A stretch of 64,000 nt of DNA from Bedellia somnulentella (GCA_963576735.1 OY755191.1:11933608-11997607), one strand, 5' to 3'. Positions 1 through 10,681 are shown, numbered from the stretch's first letter. A program made the numbers and translations. Notes: generated by a model not told the origin, from the sequence alone.

Positions 1-405
1 TCCTTAAAACCTTGAAGAAAAAGAACACAATAAAATTAAATCAAACCCGGATTCGTCTAACTGAGGTCCTCTTTATTATTTGCAATTCATGACTAGGCCA
101 AGTCCAATTAGCAATAAACACATAGTATGATCCCCGGAGAGGAGTCCCACTAATACAATACATCCTCTAGAGGGCAACTAAGCAATGTGATTAAGATTCG
201 CACAAATATATTAGCTAGGGATGAACTTTATAGCTAAGCTATTCATCTTACATCTTAAGCAATCCCTGTTGAGAGGTCTTGTAAGGGCATATAGCTTTTA
301 TGTTATTTGTGGGGTTGTGTATTGCAGGATATAAACCAAAGCCAAATTTAAGAAAGGCGATGATAATCCCTATTGAGCCATCACGATTATTTTAACTAAT
401 ATTTT
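1..405. other. Unassigned left edge
   Basis: I see no gene here. From about 377 the text resembles the outer end of an antisense SINE-B followed by the sequence that also lies at 6411-6440, so the last 30 bases are probably one arm of a local duplication. The rest shows no recognisable repeat or reading frame. Confidence 0.4.
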
Positions 406-672
406 TAATATAACTACTGCTGGTTGTTAAAGGTGAGGGAAAACATCGTGACACAAACAAACCCACATGACTGAGTTGTACTTAGTCATGTGACAGTGTA
501 TTCGTACAAAACGGCGATAGGCCTGCCCCCTATCACGTGAGTACACTGTCCATGCAAAACGTGAGTACTCTGAACACCAGGTGACAAAGTCACGTGATGT
601 TCAGAAGTATTAGTACCTCTGCCAACCCCTTCGGGGAAATTCGGCGTGAACGTTTATGTTTATGTTATGTTT
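406..672 (+). repeat. SINE-B copy, 5'-truncated
   Basis: It carries the SINE-B body (GGTGAGGGAAAACATCGTGA, CGATAGGCCTGCCCC, CTCTGCCAACCCCTTCGGGG) and ends in the TTATG tail. The tRNA-like head is missing. The recognisable body begins near 424. Confidence 0.8.
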
Positions 673-785
673 TAAGTTATGCTCAAACGAGTAGTTAAAC
701 CAACAATGCACTACTGAGTACTACTTCATACCATTAATAAACTCAACACGTTATGCTGACAATAGACTCAATTTGAGCGAAAAAG

Positions 786-936
786 AGGTGAGCTCCAAAT
801 TGGGATGCAGAGATACTAATAGTTCTGAACCTCAAGTGACATTAAAATGTCTACTAGAGTTTAGAGCTCGCTTTTCTTGGTCAGTGAACTCAGGTGGTGA
901 GGGGCTGGCCTATCGCCATTTTTTGCAAATAAGTAC
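786..936 (-). repeat. SINE-B copy, tail-side part, split by the BEL element
   Basis: This is the reverse complement of the SINE-B body (TACTAATAGTTCTGAAC, GGCCTATCGCCATTTT). It stops exactly at the left target duplication of the BEL element and resumes at 6278, so the retrotransposon landed inside it. Confidence 0.75.
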
Positions 937-1388
937 TGTTCCGTACTGGAACAAATTAGTTTATAATTTTCTTTATTAGGTGTGCACAAGACAACAAAAC
1001 ATAGTTTACATACTTTTTAATTCACGTTAGAAATAGATTTATTTCATGTGGCTTATTTTCTCTAACACTACCTCGTTGATGCGGGAAACTGGCAACATTG
1101 ACGTCTGACGTCTTACAACTACATCCGTTTCCGCAAGTTAGTCTCTCTTTCTCAACACGCCGATGTGAGGGCACACGTTCGTATAAAAGTTACCAAATAA
1201 ATTCCGAATCAAGTCTATTTCCCGAACAAAGTGAAAAAGGACTGAACCACATTTATCTATGGACCTATGGTGAAAAGTGTAAGCCTGCGCTGTGATTCAT
1301 CAATAAACTCTCGAGAGTTCGAACGCCACCCCTGCCAGCCACGTGCCTGGTAAGTGTTTAAAGTTTAAATAAGTCACTCGCGGCTACA
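937..1388 (+). repeat. 5' LTR of BEL element
   Basis: The LTR runs from TGTTCCGTACTGG to CGGCTACA and is 452 bp. It carries a TATA box and two AATAAA signals. It matches the right LTR except at base 1113. Confidence 0.95.
1182..1188 (+). promoter_or_regulatory. LTR TATA box
   Basis: TATAAAA stands mid-LTR with AATAAA at 1196-1201 and 1302-1307 downstream. The second signal is the better candidate for 3'-end formation in the right-hand copy. The same arrangement recurs in the right LTR. Confidence 0.6.
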
Positions 1389-1520
1389 TAAATTATTTTG
1401 ATCCTATCGAACCGGATCCGATTTCATCTTTTGTTTTGTTGTCTTGTGTTGTGCAGTACTACGTACTCAGTAATTTCAAATTCATTTCAATCGTTTGAGT
1501 CGCCATCTTTGTTACGCAAA

Positions 1521-4500
1521 ATGGCCGAGAACGATCATGTTTGTGAACAAGACATATTCGAAAGGGACTTGATTCTCGAAGAACTTAGGCGTACATTACA
1601 GTTTGCAACTACCGATGAGCAGCAATTTCGTTCGCGAACTATAGACATTTCAGCTCATCAGAGAAAGTTTACGAAAGTCCAGTGTAAAATAGAAAAAATA
1701 TTGTTTAAACATAAGTACTTTGATAAAGATGAACAAATAACTATTCGGAATGAATTTAACGATTTGTATTATGGCATCTTAGCTCATCTTAACGACCTTA
1801 AACAAAAGGAGGAACGTGTCCGTCGCTCAAGTCGTATTTTTCTTTCATCGTCTGAGGCTCCTCAGCAGTGTCATCACAGTAAAACTTTGCCTACTTTACC
1901 ATTGCCCTCGTTTAGTGGCGATCCTACGGATTGGCCATCATACATTGATTTATTTAAGTCGTTAGTGCATAGCAACAGTGCCTACACGGATGCCGAGAAG
2001 CTTAGGTACTTAATACTTACTGTAAAGAACGAACCTTTTAATCTTATAAAATCCTTGCCGATTTCCGAAGATAATTACGCCATCGCTTTAGAAATATTAA
2101 TTTCTCGTTATGAAAATAAGCGACTCATCGCGTCAAAACATCTCGATCGAATTCTCGACATCGAAAATTGCAGTGATAAATCGGTTCATAGCCTGCGTCG
2201 GCTACTTAACGTCTACCAAGAAAATATTAAGGCACTTGAAGCTATGCAGTTTCCCGTGGGCCAATGGAATTTCATACTTTTAAACATTTTACTACGTAAA
2301 ATTCCAGTTGGTACTAGGAAGTGTTTTGAAAGATCGCTAGTGAAACCATCTTCTATTCCCGATGTAAACACATTGATCACATTTCTTGAAAAAGAAATTT
2401 CCGCTGACGAAATCATAAACATTTCCGTTGGTGGGCAGTCCATTTCACAACAAAATACAAAAGTGGGTAGTTCGCTATCAAGCCGCACTATCACGCAGCA
2501 GCGATCATTCAATGCATTAGCTGCAAACAATGTCGGCCTTCCTACTCGTCAAACAGACGAAAATCAACGTAGTTACAACGTAATTAAGAAGCAAACTTGT
2601 ATATGCTGTGAAGCTCAACATTCGTTGACAAAATGTTCGAAGTTTTTAAATCTTACACCTCACGCGAGGTACAATTTAATTCAAAATAAAAGTATTTGTT
2701 ATAATTGTTTAAATGTAGGTCACAATGTTATCAATTGCAAATCGAGTTATGTGTGTCGCTCGTGTCACAAAAGGCATCACAGTTTAATTCATTTGTCTAA
2801 TCAAGCCTCGCCGGTAGTCAGTGACTCCGCTGTTATCACCCTCCCCCCTGCCAAGGTAGACCCAGTGCCGCCAACTCAGTCCGAGTCGAATTCTATTCAT
2901 AATAATTGCGCTTCGAATTCCAATGCTCCTTCTATGCGAACTAGCACGGTGCTACTCTCGACCGCGCTCATCGATGTATGTGTTGGCTCTTCTATACTAT
3001 CGACCGTTAGGTGTGTTGTGGACTCGGGAAGCCAGGCTTCCTTTATAACTGAGTCGTGCGCGCAAAGGTTAGGTTTAAATCGTAAGAAAATAAACATTCC
3101 AGTATATGGTATTGGTGATAGCGAACCAGTTAAACCAAAGGGTGTAATTTCGTGTTTAGTCAAACCCAAGGGTAAACAAAACCCTATAATTCAAGTAGAA
3201 GCTTTAATTCTACCAAAGTTGATGTCTCACATGCCGAGCGTACCACTTCCCCAGAAAGGGTGGACACATTTAACCAATTTGACCTTAGCTGACCCCGATT
3301 TTCGTACTCCACAACCCGTGGAAATGTTGTTAGGAGCGGATATACTATCCCATGTGTTATTAGGTAATATCGTTTCCGGTTTGCCTGGTTCTCCGATCGC
3401 TGTAAACAGTGTATTCGGTTATTTATTATTGGGTAAATTAAACTTAGATCCCGTGGTTTCGACTCCACCCCATGTGTGTTTTAGCTCATTCGACAATGAC
3501 AATTTGCAAAGGTTCTGGGAGCTGGAGTCCCTTCCTGAGAAACGGAGTTACACTCCTGATGAAGAGTTATGTGAATCCCTTTTTCAAAGGACGCATACTC
3601 GCGATGGTATTACCGGCCGCTACGTCGTTTCTCTTCCGTTTAAACCCGATGCTCCGCCCCTCGGCGAGTCGCGGCAGACAGCCCTCGCGAGGCTTCATAA
3701 GCTCGAGTATAGGCTCGAACGTAATCCAACCCTCAAACGTGACTACCACGCGTGTATCCAAGAATATTTAGATTTAAACCACATGGAGCCCGTGACTAGT
3801 GATGCCGCCCTGGGCGCCCACTATTATATTCCGCACCACTGCGTGGTTAAAGAGTCCAGTGAGACCACACGTACCCGCGTAGTATTTGATGCAGGGTGTA
3901 AATCATCCAACGGAGTATCCCTGAATCAAGTGCTACTCACTGGACCCAAGCTTCATCCCGACATTGTGGATATCCTTCTTAAGTTTCGTATTCATCTCAT
4001 AGGTTTCACATCAGATTGTAAACAAATGTATAGAAATATAGGTATGTGTAAAGATCATCTGGATTACCAACGTATCCTCTGGCGGAGTTCACCTGCGGAA
4101 CCTGTACAGGATTTTCGTCTTCGTACAGTCACCTTCGGAGTTAGCTCGTCCCCGTTCCTCGCTCTGCGTACTATTCAACAGTTAGCTCATGATGAAAGTC
4201 ACCGGTTCCCGTTGGCTGCACCTGTACTCTTGGAATCTATATTTGTAGATGACGTGGTCGCGGGGGCCAATTCCGAGTCCGATGCCCTAGCGTTACAGCG
4301 TGAGCTTATTGGTATTTGCTCCTCGGCTGGGTTTGAATTAAGAAAGTGGCACAGCAACTCGCCGGCGATACTTGCCGCGGTTGAGTCGTCATCTCCTCAT
4401 GGTGGGCGGCAGGAAACCGTCTCCGTTGCGCACCTCGAGAAGGATACACACACTAAAGTCCTAGGGTTACATTGGGATCCGCAAACTGATTGTTTTAAGT

Positions 4501-5726
4501 TTAATGTTCAGGTCAATTCTGAAAAATGCACTAAACGGGCAATCCTTTCTGAAATAGCTAGGATTTACGATCCGCTAGGATTTTTGTCCCCTCTGACCTT
4601 ATACGCAAAACATTTAATTCAATTGCTATGGGTAGCTAATATTGGTTGGGACGAAACCCCACCTATTGATATTATTAATTCATGGAGACTTTTTATTCAA
4701 GAGCTACCTATAATAAAAGGTATTTCTTTTCCGCGTCACATTCTAGGTAATACTTGTACCATACAGGTGCATGGATTTGCTGACGCGAGTGAAACCGCGT
4801 ATGCCGGTTGTGTTTATCTTCGCTTAACAAGTAGTGACGGAGAAATTCGTACCTACCTCGTTATAGCTAAAACTCGTGTGGCCCCTTTACGGGTTCGTCT
4901 AACAATACCCCGCCTCGAATTAATGGCTGCCTTATTATTATCAAAATTAATAGACAAAGTTCTTTCAATCTACGGCAATCGGGTCGATATGGATAACGTG
5001 TATGCATGGTCTGATGCGTCGATCGTGCTAGCTTGGTTACACCAACCACCTCATACTTGGAAGACCTTCGTCTCCAACCGCACCAGTGATATCTTGTCTG
5101 TTGTGCCCGCATCTCGTTGGCGCCATGTCCGTTCTGCTGACAACCCCGCGGACGTGGCCTCGCGCGGTGCACTGCCCCACGCGCTACGCGCACACCCCCT
5201 GTGGTATCACGGCCCAGCTTGGTTACAACGACCTTCTCATGCATGGCCGTCTTTCAATGAACAATTTGATACCAATGAAGAGAAGCGTATTGTTTCATCA
5301 AACGCGTCTACGACGATTAATACAGATATTGAGATTATACAGCGTTATTCTTCGCTAGGTAAATTAGTACGAATCACCGCTTGGATAATTCGTTTCTACA
5401 AAAAATGCAAACATTTAACTAACCACCACTCAGATTATATAACGGTTCCAGAATATAATGAATCCTTGAAAAAACTCGTTCTTTTAGTGCAACAATCGGT
5501 TTTTACCGAAGATATAAATAAGATTTCAAAAGGGAATTTGCCTTCTCAATCATTAAGGCGTATTACACCATTTCTTCATAGTGACGGTTTGTTACGAGTC
5601 GGTGGTAGGATTCCTAAGTCACTCTTATCTTATGATAGTAAACATCAAATGATTTTACCAAAGAAACATACATTAACTAACCTAATCATAGATGATGCTC
5701 ATGTGTGTCCGCTACCTATTGAATAG
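1521..5726 (+). CDS. BEL/Pao gag-pol polyprotein, integrase core deleted
   Basis: The open frame extends upstream to 1398 but begins there with TTG; the first ATG is at 1521 and gives a 1401-residue product. The order is: an N-terminal gag region; a DUF1759-like gag domain (around residues 125-255); Cys/His zinc knuckles from about residue 360; an aspartic protease with DSGSQ (Asp about 501); reverse transcriptase with the box FVDD at 908-911; and a Pao-type RNase H with Asp 1088, Glu 1133 and Asp 1165. The C-terminus enters the integrase zinc-binding region (HTLTNLIIDDAH) and then jumps to VCPLPIE and a stop. Such a short tail resembles the usual end of BEL polyproteins, so about 1.5 kb of integrase core seems to have been lost in frame. 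No other stop or frameshift was seen. The product would make capsid and cDNA but could not integrate without integrase supplied in trans. Confidence 0.93.
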   Translation: MAENDHVCEQDIFERDLILEELRRTLQFATTDEQQFRSRTIDISAHQRKFTKVQCKIEKILFKHKYFDKDEQITIRNEFNDLYYGILAHLNDLKQKEERVRRSSRIFLSSSEAPQQCHHSKTLPTLPLPSFSGDPTDWPSYIDLFKSLVHSNSAYTDAEKLRYLILTVKNEPFNLIKSLPISEDNYAIALEILISRYENKRLIASKHLDRILDIENCSDKSVHSLRRLLNVYQENIKALEAMQFPVGQWNFILLNILLRKIPVGTRKCFERSLVKPSSIPDVNTLITFLEKEISADEIINISVGGQSISQQNTKVGSSLSSRTITQQRSFNALAANNVGLPTRQTDENQRSYNVIKKQTCICCEAQHSLTKCSKFLNLTPHARYNLIQNKSICYNCLNVGHNVINCKSSYVCRSCHKRHHSLIHLSNQASPVVSDSAVITLPPAKVDPVPPTQSESNSIHNNCASNSNAPSMRTSTVLLSTALIDVCVGSSILSTVRCVVDSGSQASFITESCAQRLGLNRKKINIPVYGIGDSEPVKPKGVISCLVKPKGKQNPIIQVEALILPKLMSHMPSVPLPQKGWTHLTNLTLADPDFRTPQPVEMLLGADILSHVLLGNIVSGLPGSPIAVNSVFGYLLLGKLNLDPVVSTPPHVCFSSFDNDNLQRFWELESLPEKRSYTPDEELCESLFQRTHTRDGITGRYVVSLPFKPDAPPLGESRQTALARLHKLEYRLERNPTLKRDYHACIQEYLDLNHMEPVTSDAALGAHYYIPHHCVVKESSETTRTRVVFDAGCKSSNGVSLNQVLLTGPKLHPDIVDILLKFRIHLIGFTSDCKQMYRNIGMCKDHLDYQRILWRSSPAEPVQDFRLRTVTFGVSSSPFLALRTIQQLAHDESHRFPLAAPVLLESIFVDDVVAGANSESDALALQRELIGICSSAGFELRKWHSNSPAILAAVESSSPHGGRQETVSVAHLEKDTHTKVLGLHWDPQTDCFKFNVQVNSEKCTKRAILSEIARIYDPLGFLSPLTLYAKHLIQLLWVANIGWDETPPIDIINSWRLFIQELPIIKGISFPRHILGNTCTIQVHGFADASETAYAGCVYLRLTSSDGEIRTYLVIAKTRVAPLRVRLTIPRLELMAALLLSKLIDKVLSIYGNRVDMDNVYAWSDASIVLAWLHQPPHTWKTFVSNRTSDILSVVPASRWRHVRSADNPADVASRGALPHALRAHPLWYHGPAWLQRPSHAWPSFNEQFDTNEEKRIVSSNASTTINTDIEIIQRYSSLGKLVRITAWIIRFYKKCKHLTNHHSDYITVPEYNESLKKLVLLVQQSVFTEDINKISKGNLPSQSLRRITPFLHSDGLLRVGGRIPKSLLSYDSKHQMILPKKHTLTNLIIDDAHVCPLPIE

Positions 5727-5820
5727 AGTACTTTATACATATTTAAATCATAGTCATAGGTTAGGTTATATTTTCTTTTATTTTGTTAAAAGTTATATAC
5801 TTTTAAGGTGAGCGGGTTTA
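5727..5820 (+). other. BEL 3' untranslated region with polypurine tract
   Basis: Only 94 bases separate the stop codon from the right LTR. The purine-rich run AAGGTGAGCGGG at 5805-5816 is the likely plus-strand primer. There is no env-like frame. Confidence 0.6.
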
Positions 5821-6272
5821 TGTTCCGTACTGGAACAAATTAGTTTATAATTTTCTTTATTAGGTGTGCACAAGACAACAAAACATAGTTTACATACTTT
5901 TTAATTCACGTTAGAAATAGATTTATTTCATGTGGCTTATTTTCTCTAACACTACCTCGTTGATGCGGGAAACTGGCAACATTGACGTCTGACGTCCTAC
6001 AACTACATCCGTTTCCGCAAGTTAGTCTCTCTTTCTCAACACGCCGATGTGAGGGCACACGTTCGTATAAAAGTTACCAAATAAATTCCGAATCAAGTCT
6101 ATTTCCCGAACAAAGTGAAAAAGGACTGAACCACATTTATCTATGGACCTATGGTGAAAAGTGTAAGCCTGCGCTGTGATTCATCAATAAACTCTCGAGA
6201 GTTCGAACGCCACCCCTGCCAGCCACGTGCCTGGTAAGTGTTTAAAGTTTAAATAAGTCACTCGCGGCTACA
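5821..6272 (+). repeat. 3' LTR of BEL element
   Basis: It is 452 bp, identical to the left LTR except C at 5997, and is followed by the target duplication AGTAC at 6273-6277. Confidence 0.95.
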
Positions 6273-6277
6273 AGTAC

Positions 6278-6428
6278 AAATAAACCCTGTGGCATTGTTC
6301 ATTATATTTTCCCTCACCATTATATGGTTTTAGAAAAGACGCATTGGTTTAGGTCTGACTTAGGATTCGAACCCTCGCCTATCGTGAGAGGCGGTGTTTG
6401 CACACCACTAAGCCATCACGGTTGTTTT
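6278..6428 (-). repeat. SINE-B copy, head-side part, split by the BEL element
   Basis: This continues the antisense SINE-B interrupted at 936. Read on the minus strand it starts with a tRNA-like head: box A-like TGGCTTAGTGG and a good box B, GGGTTCGAATCC. This is the best preserved pol III promoter of any SINE-B copy here. Confidence 0.8.
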
Positions 6429-6525
6429 AACTAATGTTCTAATTGTTACTCAACCGAGCAGTTCAACTGACAATACATCATAATATTAATTAACTCAACA
6501 CGATTTGCTGACAATAGATTTCCTT
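6429..6525. repeat. Copy of the 673-775 flank
   Basis: The stretch repeats, at roughly three-quarters identity by eye, the sequence left of the antisense SINE-B (CTCAACACG, GCTGACAATAGA). The two copies lie on either side of the SINE and BEL insertion, in the same orientation. Confidence 0.55.
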
Positions 6526-6796
6526 TCATTTCTTTCTTCCTTTCAATGTTTCAAATAAATCGAGCCAGTATTGGTTGTGAGCTGGATTCAAACTGCAAGT
6601 TAATTAATAGCGTCGACAAAGTAGTGAGCTAAATACGTAATTAGTGGGCCCCGTCTATCCTATCGATCTGGGTACACACGACCGAACATTATTTCGTATA
6701 ATATTTTGATTTATTTTATGTTTTATCAGCATGTCTGGACTTATGTTTATCAGTCCTAAAAGACATATACTCACGTACAAACAAGTACAATTTAGA

Positions 6797-6957
6797 CATG
6801 TTGGTTTCCTTACGATATTTTCCCTCGCCGTTAACAATCATGATAAATTTACCACACACTTTGGAAAAGAAAAATTGGTGAAGGCCCGACCCGGGATTAT
6901 AACACTAGTCGTGTGCACGATAAGTGGTGTTCTACCCACTGAACTATCACGTCGTCA
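6797..6957 (-). repeat. SINE-B, head half
   Basis: It includes TTTTCCCTCGCCGTTAACAA, the linker after the tRNA-like head (AGGCCCGACCCGGG) and the head itself ending near CTGAACTATCACG. The tail half is absent. A fragment of the tail half of another copy lies at 7738-7800. Confidence 0.7.
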
Positions 6958-7582
6958 CCAAAAATACTCACGTTAAAAGAGCCTATTTAGAAATGCTAAT
7001 AACACAGATAGTTACTCAACATTTCAATATGTTACGATTTGTGTTCTCACTTTATATTCCTAATTACTTCCTGTTTAAAACAGAAAATTACAAACATAAA
7101 TAACAGCATGTATTGTACAAAGTTCTATTTCAAAACAAACTTAGATTTCAAAGCGAACTTAATCCAATCGCAAATATTCCAGAAAGCAATCGCCACGATG
7201 ATGCCATAAACCCGCCATCTTTACTATGTCACCCGACGTACTGTCAAGTGTACTCGGCTCGCAAATGCACAGGTGTACAACTTGCTCATGTATTATTTAT
7301 GCCAATGTCGCTCGATCGTCCGCTAAATTGAACTAAGCATCGTGTGGAACGGTCTTTAGTTTACTACTTTTATTTTGTACTCGTATTTGTGGGGTATAAT
7401 TAATTATTATTAAGGAAGGTTTCTTTATTTTTTTCTTACTTTTCACTTTCAGGTGGTGTTTTACTAGGTGATTAAGGGCATTGGTACGGGCTATCAGGAA
7501 ACCCACACGGAAAATATGAAAACATTTCTCAAAGGTCACATTGTATATCTATATGATATGTAATTGAAGGTCTAATTAACCG
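6958..7582. other. No feature recognised
   Basis: The stretch is low in known repeats and has short unrelated frames only. It may be host non-coding sequence. Confidence 0.3.
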
Positions 7583-7705
7583 ATCTGGAAGAGATCGCTT
7601 TTAGCGATAAGACCGCCAATTGTATTTCACTGTAAACTGTTTGATTATTTTTTGTATATAAAAGTTTCATGTGCAATAAAGAGTATTTTTATTCTATTCT
7701 ATATA
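7583..7705 (+). repeat. LINE 3' end with (ATTCT)n tail
   Basis: GGAAGAGATCGCTTTTAGCG and AGACCGCC lead to CAATAAAGAG and an ATTCTATTCT tail. The block recurs in reverse at 23723-23872. It resembles RTE-type LINE 3' ends of Lepidoptera, a class assigned from memory of the motif. Confidence 0.55.
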
Positions 7706-7927
7706 GCCGAAGTTTAACTCTATCACTCATGACGAACAGAGTGTTATATATGTGATAGCAATATTGTCACTTGGTGGTCAGAAATCCCACTTTTTGCTTG
7801 TACATTTATAGTATATGACCGTCATGGAAAGTAGACTTATCACAGTTTTGTACGTATACATAGTCAAATTACTGAGTATTACTCCGCCACAGAGAAATTA
7901 ACTAAATAGAATAGAAGAAAAAGAATT

Positions 7928-8177
7928 GCTGTGTAGTGCCGGCTTAGAATAGAACTACCCCATTTCTTCCGGTGGGTGTACGTAAAAGGCGACAAACGGT
8001 ATTGGGGATTTTAAGGGATTTTTGGGCGATGCTGTTGCAGACCCATCACCAACAACCTTTATTTCACCATCTTTTCCCCACGCAACTTTCCAAAAGCGGC
8101 TGAGGAATTTTCAATTCCCTAGCTCTGGCTACCCCTTCAAGGGATCTACAGCCGTGAGTATATGTATGTATTTATGT
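7928..8177 (+). repeat. SINE-A, near full length
   Basis: The copy runs from GCTGTGTAGTGCCGGC through GGGCGATGC and CAAAAGCGGCTGAGGAATTT to GCCGTGAGTATATGTATGTA. SINE-A has no clear tRNA head. It is called a SINE because of its size, its simple (TATG)n 3' tail and the long target duplications of some copies. Confidence 0.85.
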
Positions 8178-8207
8178 AATAGAAGAAACAAAGAATATAT
8201 TATTAGA

Positions 8208-8425
8208 AGGGGTTCAGTGTATTGCCACTGACTTAAGCGAAGCAAATTATACTTCCAACAAAAGTCAAAACATTGAATCAACCTATCAAAGCGTAGGATT
8301 AATTTATTTTGACAATAAATATTAGTTTGTAGCGGAATTTTATTAGTGATTTTTGTACGTTACTATGTTTGGTTTCCACTCTATTTAGCTAAGTTATCTA
8401 TGTTCTCGCGATGCTTTAAGTATTT
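8208..8425 (+). repeat. Repeat K, short version
   Basis: The blocks CCACTGACTTAAGCGAAG, ACATTGAATCAAC, TTTTGACAAT and GGTTTCCACTCTATTTA recur in order at 43450-43865. That copy has about 200 extra bases in the middle. The class is unknown. Confidence 0.6.
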
Positions 8426-8890
8426 ATTGGGTATTTAGGCTGGAAACCTTTAAACAAAGTTTGAAGAATATCTTGTACATAAAATATTAATTTTATGGAA
8501 AAGACTACGCAAAACTTTTAGTGCACATAAAACATAAACTATTAGAGAAACACTAATACATGTACTTATTTTTATATCAAAACTGCCCAGAAATATCACC
8601 TCTGAGCTTACAATAAAAACATGGTGACCTGATTGAAGATTGAAAACAGTTTAGTCTAGGGCTTTCACACACGCAACTATTGATGCAAGTCTGGCTTGCT
8701 GAATTACAGCCTTATTAAACTTTCACTCGTTCAGTTGGCTGCGTATTTACTACCACACGTATTTTTTCCACAATTTGTGTAAAAATATAAAAGAATCATT
8801 GATGTAGTTCCGACTCAGCAATCGAACTCTCTGCACGAGAAACAACGGTTTTTCCATTAAGTTATCAAGGTTTTTAAAATAACAACAATT
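8426..8890. other. No gene; possible decayed SINE-B head
   Basis: Only 8795-8870 hints at an antisense tRNA-like head (AATCGAACTCT). Nothing else was recognised. Confidence 0.3.
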
Positions 8891-9257
8891 GCGACATGAT
8901 AGTCCAGTGGGTAAGAACACCCGCCCGAAAAACAGAAGGGCGTGAGTTCCAATCCTGGGACGGGCCTACACCAATTTGTCTTTTCTAAAGTCATATGTGT
9001 GGTTAATTTATCATGGTTGCTAACGGTGAGGGAAAACATCGTGAGGAAACCCACATGGCTGAGTTGTACTTAGTCATGTGACAGTGTATTCGTACAAAAC
9101 GGCGATAGGCCTGCCCCCTATCACGTGAGTACACTGTCTTAGCAAAACGTGGGTACCTTCTCTGGAAACTAGATTGCGCTTGCCATGTGAGTTCAGGAGT
9201 ATTGGTACCTCTGCCAACCCCTTCGGGGATAAACGGCGTGAACGTTTATGTTATGTT
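8891..9257 (+). repeat. SINE-B, full length
   Basis: The tRNA-like head starts at GCGACATGATAGTCCAGTGG. It is followed by the body and the GTTTATGTTATG tail. It is very close to the copy at 11637. Confidence 0.9.
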
Positions 9258-9631
9258 AAAATAAAAAGTATCACATAATTCAAAACAGAGTAACATGAAC
9301 ATTAAAAATGACAATAAAAGGAAAAATATCTATCATTTTTTTTATAAAAAGGAAACAGTGGTTTGCAAACCGAAGGCTGGCAACATGCTTTCTCCGGAAG
9401 CTACTGCAAAGTACTTTGAACGAGAGAGATTAATCCCTTCTCAAGTTGAACTTTGAATACCGCAATTTTTGTAAATATTTTACTAGTTCCTGCTGGATGG
9501 TAAAATAGTAATTTAATGTATGTTAGCTAAAAATAACTTCATCCCATTTGTTTTGTGGTAGAGTTTAGTATAATTAACTTCGTCAGATACTTAAATATAC
9601 TTTATGAAAACTAAAATTATATATTAATTTG
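9258..9631. other. No feature recognised
   Basis: AT-rich sequence without a recognised repeat or reading frame. Confidence 0.3.
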
Positions 9632-9866
9632 TCGTGTAGAGCCGGATTAAAATGTCACTACTCCTTTATACTAAGGGGTGTCGTAAGACTACGGTTGTGG
9701 GGCTTTTAAAGTGGTTTTTGGGGGATGCGGTTGGAGACCCATCACCAACGATACTTTGTATCTACCATCTTGTCCCCAAATAACTTCCAAATGGGGCTGA
9801 GGAGTTTCTAGTGCTGAAACTCTGGCTAAAGAGGTGCTTTTTGGGATTTATGGTAAGTATTTGTAA
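9632..9866 (+). repeat. SINE-A, diverged
   Basis: The head reads GTGTAGAGCCGG. The middle carries CACCAACGATACTTTGTATC and CATCTTGTCCCC, the marks of an older subfamily also seen at 24650 and 34078. Confidence 0.75.
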
Positions 9867-9895
9867 GTTTGGTTTATTTTCAGCGATAATCAAAT

Positions 9896-10097
9896 GAAAA
9901 CACGGAGGACACATTAAGATCAAATGGAGAATGTGCTTAAAAAGGGAGGCGTCTGAAGTGGGAGAATGGAAGAGCATGTATGAAAAGATTGATGAATGTA
10001 GACGTAGCTGGATAGGTTTGCCAAGATCGTACAAAGCGGCGATCGATAGTCTCTGCCTACCCCAGTGGGAACTAACGGCGAGTATGTATGTATATTA
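9896..10097 (+). repeat. LINE-C 3' end
   Basis: The segment encodes a decayed C-terminal tail (relic of RACMKRLM..., then QDRTKWRSIVSAYPs) and ends in GGCGAGTATGTATG. It is one of about a dozen LINE-C ends here. Confidence 0.7.
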
Positions 10098-10681
10098 AAC
10101 ATTTTTTTTAAATGAATTCAAATATAGTGATTTGTTTAATGGACTTTCAACAACTTAGTTCAATATTACACCTTTTTTCGCAGAATCCAAGGTATTCGGT
10201 AACAAAACAGCAAGTAACAAGCAACCAGCCTTCTATGTAATTAATTATTTTTGATTTAAATTGGTAAATATTGGAACGAAAGGCATATATAGCAATTAAG
10301 TTACTCAGATAAGTATTTGGTATGCATACATCTGAATATATAAAACTGTAACGGGGTCAAAACTGTATATTGAATATTTTTTACCAGCTGTCGGCTTACT
10401 ATATGCATGAAGACTTATTACACACAAGCATGTATAATTCTAAGTTTTTCATTTTTTTTTTTGTTTTTTATACAAGTTTTGCTTTCTTTTTTATATCATT
10501 TTAGCTTCTTTTATTATGTAATGTAACTATATTTTTCTTTCATTGTCTTTTATAATGGGACACGTCGGTATTGCTGATTGTTACCTGGGAATACTTCTCA
10601 CACTACGGGCAACCCTTCTGAGAATTATATGTCATTATGTAGTGTCATAATTTATGCCAATAAACTTTTTTTTTTATATAT
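10098..10681. other. No gene; T-rich, possible element 3' end at right
   Basis: From about 10400 the sequence is T-rich and ends in CCAATAAACTTTTTTTTT next to the following SINE-A. It looks like the 3' end of an unidentified retroposon. Confidence 0.3.

Larger units (their letters stand above)
937..6272 (+). mobile_element. BEL/Pao LTR retrotransposon, integrase-deleted
   Basis: The element has two 452-bp LTRs and one long gag-pol frame. The 5-bp duplication AGTAC at 932-936 and 6273-6277 is typical in length for the BEL/Pao superfamily. The LTRs differ at one position only (T at 1113, C at 5997), so the insertion is recent. There is no TGG-type primer-binding site in the first 15 bases after the left LTR. 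A purine-rich tract at 5805-5816 precedes the right LTR. Total length (5.3 kb) is short for the superfamily because the integrase core is missing. Confidence 0.95.

Noticed and set aside
1398..1520. N-terminal extension of the BEL polyprotein
   Set aside because: The frame there begins with TTG and has no ATG before 1521; the extension lies next to the LTR and is probably leader sequence.
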